Notes: generated by a model from the letters alone, not told the origin. Shown: positions 52,328 to 62,012, counted from the stretch's first letter. The stretch: DNA of 64,000 bases from JAEZDR01 sp039811185 (GCA_039811185.1 JBDHYF010000008.1:1-64000); one strand, 5' to 3'. Program-made: numbers and translations.

Positions 52328-53671
52328 ATGCTTATGCAGTTGTTACAGCAAATTTTGTTTCTTTTACTCGCTGCCGGCGCCTTGTTTCTGTTTACCAAAA
52401 ACATACTGCAAATAAGAAAAAATATTTTGCTCGGTAGGGAAGAAGATTTTTCCGGCGACCGGAGCACGAGGCTGAAAAACGTTTTGCTGTTTGCTTTTGG
52501 GCAGAAAAAAATGTTTAAATATCCGTTGGTGGCGGTGATGCACTTCTTCATTTATGCCGGCTTCATCATCATTAATATTGAAGTGCTGGAAATAGCGCTC
52601 GACGGCTTACTCGGAACGCACCGTCTGTTTGCCGCGCCGCTCGGCTCGCTCTATTCCGGCCTCATAAACGCTTTCGAATTTTTAGCGGTGATAGTGTTGT
52701 TATGCTGTGTCGTTTTTCTGGTTAGAAGAAATGTAATCAGGATAAAAAGATTTCAAAACCAGGAATTGCAGGGCTGGCCAAAAAGTGATGCGAACCTGAT
52801 TTTAATAACTGAAATTGTGTTGATGTCGCTTTTCATCATCATGAATGCATCCGACAGGGCGCTTCAGCTAAAAGGCACTAACCTGCATTACAGCGATGTC
52901 GGCAACTTCTGGTTTTCGGGCATGCTGGCGCCAGCCTTCAGCTCGCTTTCGGATGGCACACTGGTTACCATTGAAAGAACGTGTTGGTGGCTGCACATCA
53001 TCGGTATTTTTGCTTTCCTTAATTATCTTCCATATTCCAAGCACCTGCACATTCTTTTTGCGTTTCCAAATGCTTACTACATGCGCCTCGCACCGCAAGG
53101 GAAAATGAAGAATATGCCCGAAATTCAAAACGAAGTGCTGTACGCAATGGAGCCCGACAAAGCGCCTGCGGTGAACGCCGATGACGCATCGCAACAAAAG
53201 CGCTTCGGTGCAAAAGATGTGTTCGATCTTTCGTGGCGTAACATCATGGATGCCTACACCTGTACCGAATGCGGAAGATGCACGGCTGCCTGCCCGGCAA
53301 ACATCACCGGCAAAAAGCTCAGTCCGCGAAAAATTATGATGGACACCCGCGACCGTGCAGAGGAAGTGGGCAAGATTATTAAGAAAAACGGAAGCTTTAC
53401 CGACGACGGGAAATCGTTGTTACATACCTACATTACAACCGAAGAACTGCGTGCGTGTACGAGCTGTCAGGCTTGTGTGGAAGAATGTCCGGTGGGCATA
53501 CATCCGCTCAGCATCATCAACGAATTGAGGCGTTATTTAATTATGGAAGAGAGCAATGCGCCCGCTGAATGGAATGGAATGTTCAGCAACATCGAAAATA
53601 ATTTTGCGCCTTGGAAATTTTCGCCCGATGAACGCGATCGTTGGGCGGAAGAGATGAACGCCCGGCCCTGA
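52328..53671 (+). CDS. HdrD/HdrC-like membrane 4Fe-4S oxidoreductase subunit
   Basis: The 447-residue protein has about five or six membrane helices (first 220 residues) that could hold heme b, followed by a soluble domain with two 4Fe-4S sets: CTECGRCTAACPANITG and CTSCQACVEECPVGIHP. The pattern resembles heterodisulfide reductase-type electron carriers. In related genomes the next gene is usually the CCG-domain (HdrB-like) partner; here dut follows instead. The electron donor and acceptor are unknown. Start could be Met1 or Met3. Confidence 0.85.
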   Translation: MLMQLLQQILFLLLAAGALFLFTKNILQIRKNILLGREEDFSGDRSTRLKNVLLFAFGQKKMFKYPLVAVMHFFIYAGFIIINIEVLEIALDGLLGTHRLFAAPLGSLYSGLINAFEFLAVIVLLCCVVFLVRRNVIRIKRFQNQELQGWPKSDANLILITEIVLMSLFIIMNASDRALQLKGTNLHYSDVGNFWFSGMLAPAFSSLSDGTLVTIERTCWWLHIIGIFAFLNYLPYSKHLHILFAFPNAYYMRLAPQGKMKNMPEIQNEVLYAMEPDKAPAVNADDASQQKRFGAKDVFDLSWRNIMDAYTCTECGRCTAACPANITGKKLSPRKIMMDTRDRAEEVGKIIKKNGSFTDDGKSLLHTYITTEELRACTSCQACVEECPVGIHPLSIINELRRYLIMEESNAPAEWNGMFSNIENNFAPWKFSPDERDRWAEEMNARP

Positions 53672-53861
53672 GAACTGAGTTGCTTGTGATGAACTGAATC
53701 GCCTGAGAGGAGCAGTAGTTTTGAGTGGTGCGCTTTCTAACTATTCGCCTTAGCATCTGTTTGACGTTTTTCTGATGGTATTTCAGTGCCATTATTGCAA
53801 AAAATAGTACTGTTGGCGGGCAAACCAAGTCTTATCGTTTGCTCGGTTAAAAAAAGAAGTT

Positions 53862-54305
53862 ATGCAGGAAGTAGAAATTTCAGTGGTGAATCGCTCCGGG
53901 AATCCGCTGCCTGAATATGCAACGGCCGGTTCTTCCGGAGTAGATGTGCGAGCATTTTTAGACGAGCCGGTGACTTTGCAGTCGCTTGAGCGCGTGGCAA
54001 TCCCAACCGGTCTATTTATCGGGTTACCTGTAGGCTACGAAGCGCAGGTGCGGCCAAGAAGCGGGCTGGCGTTGAATCAGGGCCTTACCATATTAAACGC
54101 CCCCGGAACGGTGGATGCAGATTACCGCGGCGAAATAAAGGTTATCCTGATTAATCTTTCTTCAGCAGCGATCACCATCAACAATGGCGACCGCATTGCG
54201 CAAATCGTTTTTCAAAAAGTAGAGAAGGCGCGCCTGACAGAAACATCTGCTCTAAGCACAACAGCGCGTGGTGAAGGGGGTTTTGGCCATACAGGAACAA
54301 GATAG
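53862..54305 (+). CDS. dut: dUTP pyrophosphatase
   Basis: The 147-residue trimeric enzyme hydrolyses dUTP to dUMP and pyrophosphate. All five family motifs are visible: GSSGVDVRA, RPRSGLAL, LNAPGTVDADYRGEIKVILI, NGDRIAQIVFQ and GEGGFGHTG at the C-terminus, the P-loop-like flexible tail. The 190 bp before it hold no other gene. Confidence 0.97.
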   Translation: MQEVEISVVNRSGNPLPEYATAGSSGVDVRAFLDEPVTLQSLERVAIPTGLFIGLPVGYEAQVRPRSGLALNQGLTILNAPGTVDADYRGEIKVILINLSSAAITINNGDRIAQIVFQKVEKARLTETSALSTTARGEGGFGHTGTR

Positions 54306-54359
54306 AAGGAATCATAGGATCATCATTTGAACAGTATCTTTTAACCTAAATCAATTGGA

Positions 54360-54827
54360 ATGAACGTATGGAAATTTGTGTTGGCTGCGGCGATATTTTT
54401 TCCTTCCGCAACGGCTTTTGCGCAGCAACGGCCAATGCAGGACGAAAATTTCGACTGGTTGCTCGGTAGTTGGGTGCGAACGAATGGGAAGGAAGGACAG
54501 CAAACATTTGAACACTGGGAAAAAAAGAATACGACCACATACCGGGGACTCAGTTACACGATGCAGGCCGGCGACACCGTATGGAGAGAAACGGTTGTGC
54601 TGCACCGCCGCCCGAAAGGATGGATCTTTGAAGTAACCCAGAAAGGAGAACAAGAAGCGGTGAAATTTCAGGTAACAAAAGCAGGCAAAGGAAAATTCAT
54701 CTGCGAAAACGAACAGAATCCTTTCCCAAAAGTAATTGCATACAAAGCAGAAGGAAACACTTTACATGCCCGCATTTCAGCCGGCGAAACGGCAGTCGAT
54801 TTTGTTTTTAAAAGGGTGGAACAGTAA
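54360..54827 (+). CDS. Secreted DUF6265-like small protein
   Basis: The 155-residue protein has a signal peptide (KFVLAAAIFFPSATAFAQ) and a compact beta-rich body with FDWLLGSWVR near residue 31 and WEKKNTTTYRGLSY. This resembles the lipocalin-like DUF6265 family, of unknown function. Start ATG at 54360 gives the signal peptide. It converges with the C10 peptidase gene, which ends 20 bp after it. Confidence 0.8.
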   Translation: MNVWKFVLAAAIFFPSATAFAQQRPMQDENFDWLLGSWVRTNGKEGQQTFEHWEKKNTTTYRGLSYTMQAGDTVWRETVVLHRRPKGWIFEVTQKGEQEAVKFQVTKAGKGKFICENEQNPFPKVIAYKAEGNTLHARISAGETAVDFVFKRVEQ

Positions 54828-54847
54828 AGACAGACGAGCCGCCTCCG

Positions 54848-57703
54848 CTATTTCTTTATCACCATTTTTATTTGTTTGCTGTCCGTTCCACATTGCACAT
54901 CCAAAAAATAGGTTCCGTTGGGCAAATCATTCGTATCAATGGTTTGCACGGCGCTATAAATTCCGTTGATATATCGAACCAACTTACCGTCGGCGTTTAT
55001 CATGCTGATTGTGTAGCGCGGCTGCATCGCCTTAAAGCGAACGGTAAAACTGTTGGCAGCAGGGTTGGGGCCTGCTACAAAATCCAAGGTTTCGCTGCAG
55101 TCAACCATCCGTACATCCGAAAGCACCATTTTTCCATCAGGATCCACCTGTTTAATGCGATAGAAATTCTTTCCGTTTGCTGCGTTTTCATCCATATGAT
55201 GGAAAGCGTGTTTTAGCGGCATTTGGTTTTTTATCATGGCGATAGTAGAGAAGGTTTTTCCGTCGGAAGATCGTTCTACTTCAAAAAACGCATTCCGGTT
55301 ATTGTTTTGAACCTGCCAGTCGAGCGCAACGGAGGAAGCTGCTTTTTTCACTGCATTGAAGGAAAGGAAGGACACCGGCAACGTGGTTTGTCGTTCAATT
55401 TTTAATTCGAGCAGATAGGTGCCTGTTGCTCCGAAAAAGTAGGGTGCAAGTCCTACGTACAAACTGCCTCCATTAGCATAGTCAACAGTGAAGGGAAGAT
55501 TGTCGTCGAAGAACTCTGTGTAGGTGATTCCGTCAGCCGAAAAGTTGAAGGAGATATCAACGGTAAACGCTGTGCCGTTGAAGGGATGTTGCGCATCGTA
55601 TACGCGGGGTTTTACCGTATAGGAGTAGCCGGGCGGTAAATCAATTTTATAATGATCAACGTCGTTTCCTACGTGTATGTTCGATCCTGTCGTATACACA
55701 AACGCGCTGTCGCCGGTAAAACTAACAGGCAGATTATATGCGTCAGCGGGCATATTATTCACTTCATAAATATCGGGTGTAAGGTCAGGCTCCCTTACGA
55801 TGATGCGACGCGGATTTTGATAATAGCTCGACCCGCTTAACTGTAAGTTTCCTCCGGCTGGTTCGTGAAGCGCAGCAAGGAGATACGACCCCGGCTCTGT
55901 AGTAACGGGCGACGAGAATGTGAGCGGGCTGTTGTACGAACCGCCCGCACCGAGGCCCGACGTTTCTGCAACGCTGTCAACCATCTGAACGAAGTTCCCG
56001 TCTGCTGTAAAAAGGCCTGTATAAAAGTTGCCCGTAAAGGTTGCAGGCGAATTGTTTTTAAAGTTTGCAAAGACGGTTGCAACGCTGTCTTTTATCAGTG
56101 GCTCGTGTAATGCTTGCATGTCGGAGTATAATTCAATGTCGTTTTCATAATACACCAGCAACGAATCGAAATTGTGGAAGTTGTTAAAGTCAGCCACCGG
56201 GTTCCATAAAGCTTCACCATTTGCCCGGTAAAAAATACCGGCGGTGTAGTTCCCGGGCAACACTTCGGCAAGCCCCGATGTGCTGAATGACAGGTTTACG
56301 GTGGCGCCCGCGGAAATAGTTTGTGCCGGTTTCGTTTCAATAAAAGCAATCATATTGTTGTATTCGTCAAAAACAATGGCGCTGAGTTCGCCGGCAAAAA
56401 CGCCGTTACCTGAATTCCCTACCGTCGCAGTCAGGGTTAATGGCTGAGTGTAATAAACGGTGTCGTTCGTTAACTGCACTGAGCTACCCAACTGCATGGC
56501 GTAATCGGGAAACATTGCGGGTGGCTGAATGCCGATGATCGCTTGCTGACCGCTGGTAAAGCCGCCGCCACCGCCACCACCTGTGCCTAAATCGGCGGGT
56601 ACAACAGCGTGCACCGAATAATAGCCGTCCGGCCCTTTGCCGCCCCAGCCCCAGTTAACGTGAATGAAGTCGTTACTGTCATAACCATCTGCAATAAAGC
56701 AATGGCCGCCGTATCCAAAACCGGCGTACAACACAGGACGGCCGGCATTAAACTCATTCTTCAAAATGCTGATCCATTGTTGCGTTGGAAAATTCACCTT
56801 CTCAATTCCAACCATATTGTCGCTATAACCAAAGTAGGTTTTCAACGCATATTCCGAGCAATGTTGAATCGGGCTTTTGGCCGATATCATATATGCATTG
56901 CTGCCCCCTTTGGAGCCTACGCTATAACTCATGTCAACGCTCACACCCATCTGATACATCAGCTCGGCCACAGCGTGATTCGTAGTGTCTACAATGTTTG
57001 GCATCGCGGCCCAGTTATAAGCCGTTGCTCCAAAATTTGCTGAAATGTTTCCATAAACAGGATGTTTGTAAACGTGGTAGCCTTTTCCTTTTGACGGATA
57101 GTTCCAATACTTCGCAACCTGCGCCATTGCTGTAGCCACACAGCCGGTAACCGTTTTTTCATTCCATGTTGCATCGAAGGGACAGTAGTCGTTATAAAAA
57201 GGCGACTGGTTCCATTTTGTTTGTATCAAAGGCGCCACAACGGTTGTGGAAGATTTCTTCTGCCCGGTTCTTTTTGAGTTGAGCAGTGCGTCCCACAATC
57301 CGATCGTTTCTTCATTTCTCACATTCAATTCTATTCCACGGCGAATTTCTGTTTTATACACTTCCAGCCACTTCTGCATATTCACCGGAATATCGGCCGC
57401 ATTGAAAATGTTTTCAGTAGAATAGCCTAAGACGGGGATAGCACAGTCGTCGGCCGAGACAATTACAAAGCCTTGTTTGTAGTTAAAGATGAAGAAATAG
57501 TGCGTCGCCGATGCGTCTGTTATCCCGAATTTTTTTCCCGACGCTGAATAGACAAGTGAAAGTTCTGAAATGGTTGCGCCTGTAGCTTGCTGCTGCAAAA
57601 AAGCAGCGCCCGCGCGCATGGCTTGCTCCACCGTGATTTGTCTGGCAAACGAAGCAAGGAAAATAAAGACCGTAAAAACCGAAAGTAGAATATGCTTTTT
57701 CAT
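54848..57703 (-). CDS. C10 family cysteine peptidase with T9SS C-terminal sorting domain
   Basis: The 951-residue secreted protease relates to streptopain. Parts in order: signal peptide (1-21), Inhibitor_I69-like propeptide (22-155), the catalytic domain with Cys188 (TVTGCVATAMAQVAKYW) and His334 (YGGHCFIADG), and a poly-Gly stretch (375-381). Several CARDB/fibronectin-like beta domains follow, then a C-terminal type IX secretion tail: GPNPAANSFTVRF, ending FLDVQCGTDSKQIKMVIKK. It should cross the outer membrane by the gliding/T9SS system and attach to the surface or be released. No T9SS machinery gene was seen in the window. Confidence 0.95.
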   Translation of the reverse strand: MKKHILLSVFTVFIFLASFARQITVEQAMRAGAAFLQQQATGATISELSLVYSASGKKFGITDASATHYFFIFNYKQGFVIVSADDCAIPVLGYSTENIFNAADIPVNMQKWLEVYKTEIRRGIELNVRNEETIGLWDALLNSKRTGQKKSSTTVVAPLIQTKWNQSPFYNDYCPFDATWNEKTVTGCVATAMAQVAKYWNYPSKGKGYHVYKHPVYGNISANFGATAYNWAAMPNIVDTTNHAVAELMYQMGVSVDMSYSVGSKGGSNAYMISAKSPIQHCSEYALKTYFGYSDNMVGIEKVNFPTQQWISILKNEFNAGRPVLYAGFGYGGHCFIADGYDSNDFIHVNWGWGGKGPDGYYSVHAVVPADLGTGGGGGGGFTSGQQAIIGIQPPAMFPDYAMQLGSSVQLTNDTVYYTQPLTLTATVGNSGNGVFAGELSAIVFDEYNNMIAFIETKPAQTISAGATVNLSFSTSGLAEVLPGNYTAGIFYRANGEALWNPVADFNNFHNFDSLLVYYENDIELYSDMQALHEPLIKDSVATVFANFKNNSPATFTGNFYTGLFTADGNFVQMVDSVAETSGLGAGGSYNSPLTFSSPVTTEPGSYLLAALHEPAGGNLQLSGSSYYQNPRRIIVREPDLTPDIYEVNNMPADAYNLPVSFTGDSAFVYTTGSNIHVGNDVDHYKIDLPPGYSYTVKPRVYDAQHPFNGTAFTVDISFNFSADGITYTEFFDDNLPFTVDYANGGSLYVGLAPYFFGATGTYLLELKIERQTTLPVSFLSFNAVKKAASSVALDWQVQNNNRNAFFEVERSSDGKTFSTIAMIKNQMPLKHAFHHMDENAANGKNFYRIKQVDPDGKMVLSDVRMVDCSETLDFVAGPNPAANSFTVRFKAMQPRYTISMINADGKLVRYINGIYSAVQTIDTNDLPNGTYFLDVQCGTDSKQIKMVIKK

Positions 57704-57724
57704 GTGAAGTTTGAAGGGCGCAAT

Positions 57725-57916
57725 TTAAGGGCTTAGGCACTTTCTGCGCACCCAAAGCTTTCGATATTCTGCCTCGTAAGTAGTATTGCTTTGGTTGTGG
57801 ATAGCTTTTGGAACCTGCTTCAACACGCATTCCCGTTCACGATCTTTTGTAAAGTATTGTTGCAACGGCTGTTCAAATAAAAATCTCTTTAATTTAGGGG
57901 CGGAAGATTTTATCAT
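57725..57916 (-). CDS. Possible small protein (63 residues) upstream of the C10 peptidase
   Basis: The frame encodes MIKSSAPKLKRFLFEQPLQQ and ends YEAEYRKLWVRRKCLSP, a strongly basic protein with well-mixed residues. It fills the 225-bp gap between the C10 peptidase and cdd, on the peptidase strand. Against it: the cdd promoter should lie inside it, its start is only 12 bp from the cdd start, and no family is recognised. Confidence 0.35.
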   Translation of the reverse strand: MIKSSAPKLKRFLFEQPLQQYFTKDRERECVLKQVPKAIHNQSNTTYEAEYRKLWVRRKCLSP

Positions 57917-57928
57917 TAATAAAAATCT

Positions 57929-58414
57929 ATGGCGAAAGAACAATTCAGTTTCGATTTTGAAGTTTACGATTCTATCCACGATTTAATAGATGCAGACGCG
58001 GCTCTTTTACAACAAGCCATCGATGCTACCTCCCTCTCGTACGCACCTTATTCCAATTTTCATGTAGGTGCTGCGGCGCGTTTATCAAACGGTGAAATAG
58101 TAAAAGGCAGCAATCAGGAAAACGCAAGTTATCCGGTTGCGCTTTGTGCTGAACGAGGCCTGCTGGCTACGGTTGCGTCTTTGTTCCCGAATACATCCGT
58201 TACCGAAATGGCCGTTAGTTACCGGAACGAGAATGGCGCAAGCGATCATCCAATTTCTCCTTGCGGCATGTGCCGGCAGGCGTTGGTGGAAGTAGAAGGC
58301 CGTTACAAACAACCCATGAAGATTATTTTAGGAGGGCAGGAGGGAAAAGTTTTTATCATTCATTCTGCATCGCAACTGTTGCCGTTCAGCTTCAGCAGCA
58401 GCGATATGGACTAA
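57929..58414 (+). CDS. cdd: Cytidine deaminase
   Basis: The 161-residue zinc enzyme deaminates cytidine and deoxycytidine for pyrimidine salvage. Zinc and catalytic residues are Cys73-Ala-Glu75 (VALCAERGLLA) and Cys112/Cys115 (SPCGMCRQ); SYAPYSNFHVGAA is the substrate loop. It is of the short homotetrameric type with an N-terminal extension of about 20 residues. A candidate -7 element TAATTTAG lies at 57890-57897. It abuts the convergent outer-membrane protein gene with no gap. Confidence 0.96.
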   Translation: MAKEQFSFDFEVYDSIHDLIDADAALLQQAIDATSLSYAPYSNFHVGAAARLSNGEIVKGSNQENASYPVALCAERGLLATVASLFPNTSVTEMAVSYRNENGASDHPISPCGMCRQALVEVEGRYKQPMKIILGGQEGKVFIIHSASQLLPFSFSSSDMD

Positions 58415-61400
58415 CTACAAAATGGCTCGGATGGCGGCCCGCCCAATATGCACCGTTCGCCCGGTAGCCGGACTTCTTCCTTCGTATTGAAAGTTTAGCT
58501 CCAAATTATTGAGAATTCGTTTTGTAAAGTCGATGCTCCACAAGGTGTTTTTTCCGGGTTGTAAACCGTCGAGCAGCAAGTAGCTTACCGGTGTGTTCGT
58601 TGCGCCCTTATAGCTGATGTTATTGAAAGAAATGCTGCCGTTGATTGCGGCGCTTTGTTTGGCGCTGAACTTTCCCTCCAGTTTAAAGATGTTGTTCTGC
58701 ATACTTTCGTTTCCGAACACAACGGCATTTGCTTTTTTAAGAAAGCTGTAAGCCGCGGTTAACCTGAACTTTGTGAGATAGGTATAGCTGATGCGCGGCT
58801 CTGCCTGCCAGCCATCTACCTTATAATTGCGATTGGCAAAAGCCGGCGACAGTAATACGTTGCTGTTGAACCGGTGAATATATTCTACCGAATAGAACTT
58901 CATAAAGTTATACCGGCTGCGGATGATCCAGTTATTTAGCTGCCGACTTTCCAGGCCGTATGTGAGCAGCGCTTTCGATTCGTTTTTGATGTTGGTAACC
59001 TCTACGCCCCACACAGCACTGTATCTGTTAAACGAAATGGAATTGGTTAAGATGGTGTTGATGCTGATGAGCGAAGTGTCGCTCAGTTCTGTTTTAAAAG
59101 GATTGAAAACCGCTGCGTTATGGGTGATTTCTTTTTTCCCCGATTGCATCGACGATTGAAAAAGAAATTTCGATGTAATGCCTTTGTCGTTCGTGTTTGC
59201 AAGCTGTGCGGGGTGAAGAGAGAAATTATAATTGAACTGATTGTATGCGGCCTTAATAAACGCTGAAGACGTTGTGAAGATGCGGATATACTTTGCCTCA
59301 TCGGGATATAGCGCAATTTCAAATTCGTTGAGTTGAGGAATGCCGTCGCCGTTGTAGTCGATCCAGGTATATTCGCCTTTTCCGGCGGGCACTTCAACAT
59401 ACGAAAAATCGCGGCGCGGCTCTTGCCCCGAACCCAGTTCATAAAGAATACTGCCCTTCAGAAATCCATTCCATTCAGAAAAAATATATTCCACTCTGCC
59501 AAGCAGGCTGTTTTCCGAAACTTGTCCGGTTAAGAACGGCCGCTCTACAAAAAGTTCGCGGTAAGAAACACTCACCTTAAACTGCCGGTTTAAAGACGCA
59601 AGCCACTCCGATTGAAAATGATAGTTGTGGCTGAAGTCGGACAGCAGCAACTCTTTTCCGGAAGGGTATCGGTTGCGGCGGTGTGCATAGGTAAAGGCCC
59701 ATTTATTCGGCTTAGATTCGTCGGACTTAAGAAAGACGGAAATGGTTTGAAGCGAAAAGCTTCTCGCAGCAAGCGTGTCGTTGGTTTTGTTGTGGATTTT
59801 GTTTTCTTCCAGCGCATAGCTGCTTCCTGCCGTGAGGTTAAAAAATGATGAAAACTGTTTTGAAACCACAACAGAAGGGCGGAAGAAGTATCCTTTTTCG
59901 TTTCCGCCATCTAAAAAGGTGCTGTTTAAAACCGTTTCGGTTTTTACACTGCCGAATGTTTGCTGATGATTGAGAATGTGCCGGTGGGCGTTATAGTGAT
60001 CGCTCCTGATGTAAGCCGAAAAATCGTAGCCGAGTTTATTGGATTTGCTGTCGGTAAGCAGCACGCCGGCAAACGGCAAATGCTCATCCGCAGCGGATTG
60101 TAGCGGTTGCAATCCCCAGTCGCGGGCAAACTCCACGGGCCGGATTCTTTCCACCGGTTTAAATTGCTGCGAAATCCATTCGTAGCCGGCATAGGCATTT
60201 AAGCCGGTTTTTTTGCGGAGCACTTCTATTTCATCGTTGTGTACAATGTTGAATTTAGCGGCAATGCCGATGTCGTCGGTTTTATCTTTCGTCGAAAATT
60301 TGTTGATGTTGTAGTTGGAAAAAGCGCCGTCGGCGGTAACTACCGTTTTGTCTGTAATGCGATAAGTGGTTGCAGCGGCCACCACCTGATGTTGTTTGGG
60401 TGTTACTAAGAATACCGCGGGTTGGAAACTACCCTGCGGAACTCCGTTTACAGGCGCCACCCACTGATACACTTTTCCGTTTGCTGCATTAAAAAGCGGA
60501 ATGTAGTTACCGTTGTTTTGTCCAACAAAAACAAAGTTTAAACTATAGCGGGCGCTGTCTTTATGTGTCGAGTACACAAAAACAGAATCCTGCCCGCCGG
60601 TGTAGACCGAATCTATTCGTTTATATAAAATGCGTGTAGCCGAAAAACTGTCGATTGAAAAACTCCGGTAAAACGCACGGTCGATACTATCGCCTATGTT
60701 GGCCAAAAAAAGCTTCTGTTTTTCATCCAGTGTTTGATTGATGGGCGAGTTCTTCGCATCGCTGTTGTTATAGTAGGCCAGCTTTACATTCAGTTTCTTT
60801 CCGATGTCGGATTCATGTTTTATAAAAAGCTGTGTGTTTAAATAATTGCGATCGGCATATTCAAACTCTATTTGAATACGGCTGTCTTTCGTAATCATTT
60901 GTTTGGCTGTGAAGGTGATTTCCGCGGTGTTGTAATTTATGATGTAATCGTTCTCAAAGCCGCGCTGCATCAGCATTCCGTTTAAGAAAACCTTTTCCGA
61001 ACCAGACAATACAATAAAGAAATATTCGTGATTAGCGCCTTCCAGTTTATAGGGTCCCTGATTGCCTTCCTGGCCCGAAAAACTGTTTCTTGTAAACTTG
61101 CCTTTTGCCATTGCAGCCGAGCCGGTGGTTTTGTTTGTGATATTGTTGCCCGCTTTCCAGTTTTGCGCATACTGAATTCCCTGAATGCGTTTATTGAATG
61201 TGAGGTAATAAGGGTCGGCAGAGCGGAGATCGATATCGCCAAGATTGAGTTGCCAGTTGTTTTTTTTAAACTGAAGTAATATTCTGTCGAACTCGTTAAG
61301 TTGTTGCGTTGTGCCGTCGGGCTGAATGGGAATGTCGTTATCGGAAATAGCTGCGGTAAGCTCAATGCTGTCGCCAATAAGTCCATTGATTTGCAGGTTG

Positions 61401-61861
61401 AGGTCTGAGTTGAAAACGGCATCCTGCGCGTTACCGAAACTGAGGCTTCGGCCGATGCTTCCGTGGAGGTTTAGATTTCCGAAGTTGAAGATGCCTTCTT
61501 CCGCCGCAATGTTTCGGCGAATTACCTGCGGCGCCGCTTTAAAGTTGCCAACGATGCTATCGAAGCGATAGCGGTAGTAAGAAGTATAAAAGCTGAAAGG
61601 AAAACTGCGGTAAGCGATGCTAACGCTATCTGTTCCGGCCGGCTTAAGCCAGGTAAGCGTAGCGCGCGGATAGTCGATAAAGTAATGAGAAGTGTCGATA
61701 CTGCTTATGGTAACGCTTCCCGGCACCAAACTGGCGCTGTCGATGCGCTGAATGCCGCCCGCGGCAATTTTTTTAACCTTCAGATTGGTAACCTGCGCAT
61801 AGCTGTTTGCACCTGTTGTACATAACACTGAAACGAAAGCAAGAAGTAAAAAGCATCTCAT
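58415..61861 (-). CDS. Large outer-membrane/surface beta-rich protein, unknown function
   Basis: The 1148-residue protein has a signal peptide (CFLLLAFVSVLCTTGANSYA) and no membrane helices after it. It is dominated by alternating beta-strand sequence with many Tyr, Phe and Asn. A conserved-looking block SGSEKVFLNGMLMQRGFEND lies near residue 280 and the C-terminus ends in a strand with aromatic residues typical of an outer-membrane barrel. Its pattern recalls SprA-like or other large Bacteroidota barrels, but I cannot assign it. The ATG at 61861 is preferred, as upstream sequence in frame is not a signal. Confidence 0.8.
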   Translation of the reverse strand: MRCFLLLAFVSVLCTTGANSYAQVTNLKVKKIAAGGIQRIDSASLVPGSVTISSIDTSHYFIDYPRATLTWLKPAGTDSVSIAYRSFPFSFYTSYYRYRFDSIVGNFKAAPQVIRRNIAAEEGIFNFGNLNLHGSIGRSLSFGNAQDAVFNSDLNLQINGLIGDSIELTAAISDNDIPIQPDGTTQQLNEFDRILLQFKKNNWQLNLGDIDLRSADPYYLTFNKRIQGIQYAQNWKAGNNITNKTTGSAAMAKGKFTRNSFSGQEGNQGPYKLEGANHEYFFIVLSGSEKVFLNGMLMQRGFENDYIINYNTAEITFTAKQMITKDSRIQIEFEYADRNYLNTQLFIKHESDIGKKLNVKLAYYNNSDAKNSPINQTLDEKQKLFLANIGDSIDRAFYRSFSIDSFSATRILYKRIDSVYTGGQDSVFVYSTHKDSARYSLNFVFVGQNNGNYIPLFNAANGKVYQWVAPVNGVPQGSFQPAVFLVTPKQHQVVAAATTYRITDKTVVTADGAFSNYNINKFSTKDKTDDIGIAAKFNIVHNDEIEVLRKKTGLNAYAGYEWISQQFKPVERIRPVEFARDWGLQPLQSAADEHLPFAGVLLTDSKSNKLGYDFSAYIRSDHYNAHRHILNHQQTFGSVKTETVLNSTFLDGGNEKGYFFRPSVVVSKQFSSFFNLTAGSSYALEENKIHNKTNDTLAARSFSLQTISVFLKSDESKPNKWAFTYAHRRNRYPSGKELLLSDFSHNYHFQSEWLASLNRQFKVSVSYRELFVERPFLTGQVSENSLLGRVEYIFSEWNGFLKGSILYELGSGQEPRRDFSYVEVPAGKGEYTWIDYNGDGIPQLNEFEIALYPDEAKYIRIFTTSSAFIKAAYNQFNYNFSLHPAQLANTNDKGITSKFLFQSSMQSGKKEITHNAAVFNPFKTELSDTSLISINTILTNSISFNRYSAVWGVEVTNIKNESKALLTYGLESRQLNNWIIRSRYNFMKFYSVEYIHRFNSNVLLSPAFANRNYKVDGWQAEPRISYTYLTKFRLTAAYSFLKKANAVVFGNESMQNNIFKLEGKFSAKQSAAINGSISFNNISYKGATNTPVSYLLLDGLQPGKNTLWSIDFTKRILNNLELNFQYEGRSPATGRTVHIGRAAIRAIL

Positions 61862-62012
61862 TACTGGCAGGTGAAGCCCACATTTTTGGGTGGTGCAATA
61901 TAACTGAAACGATGGAAGGGGCAGCCTTATTTTAACCGGCTTTGTGTTGCGCAAACGGATGCCTGCTACATAGGGAGGTGATGGCGAAGGGCTGCCGGAT
62001 TGCAGCGGCATA

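Noticed and set aside
53672..53861. Possible gene in the 190-bp gap before dut
   Set aside because: The frames there are short, run out of flanking genes and are poor in codon pattern; the segment is more likely the dut promoter region.
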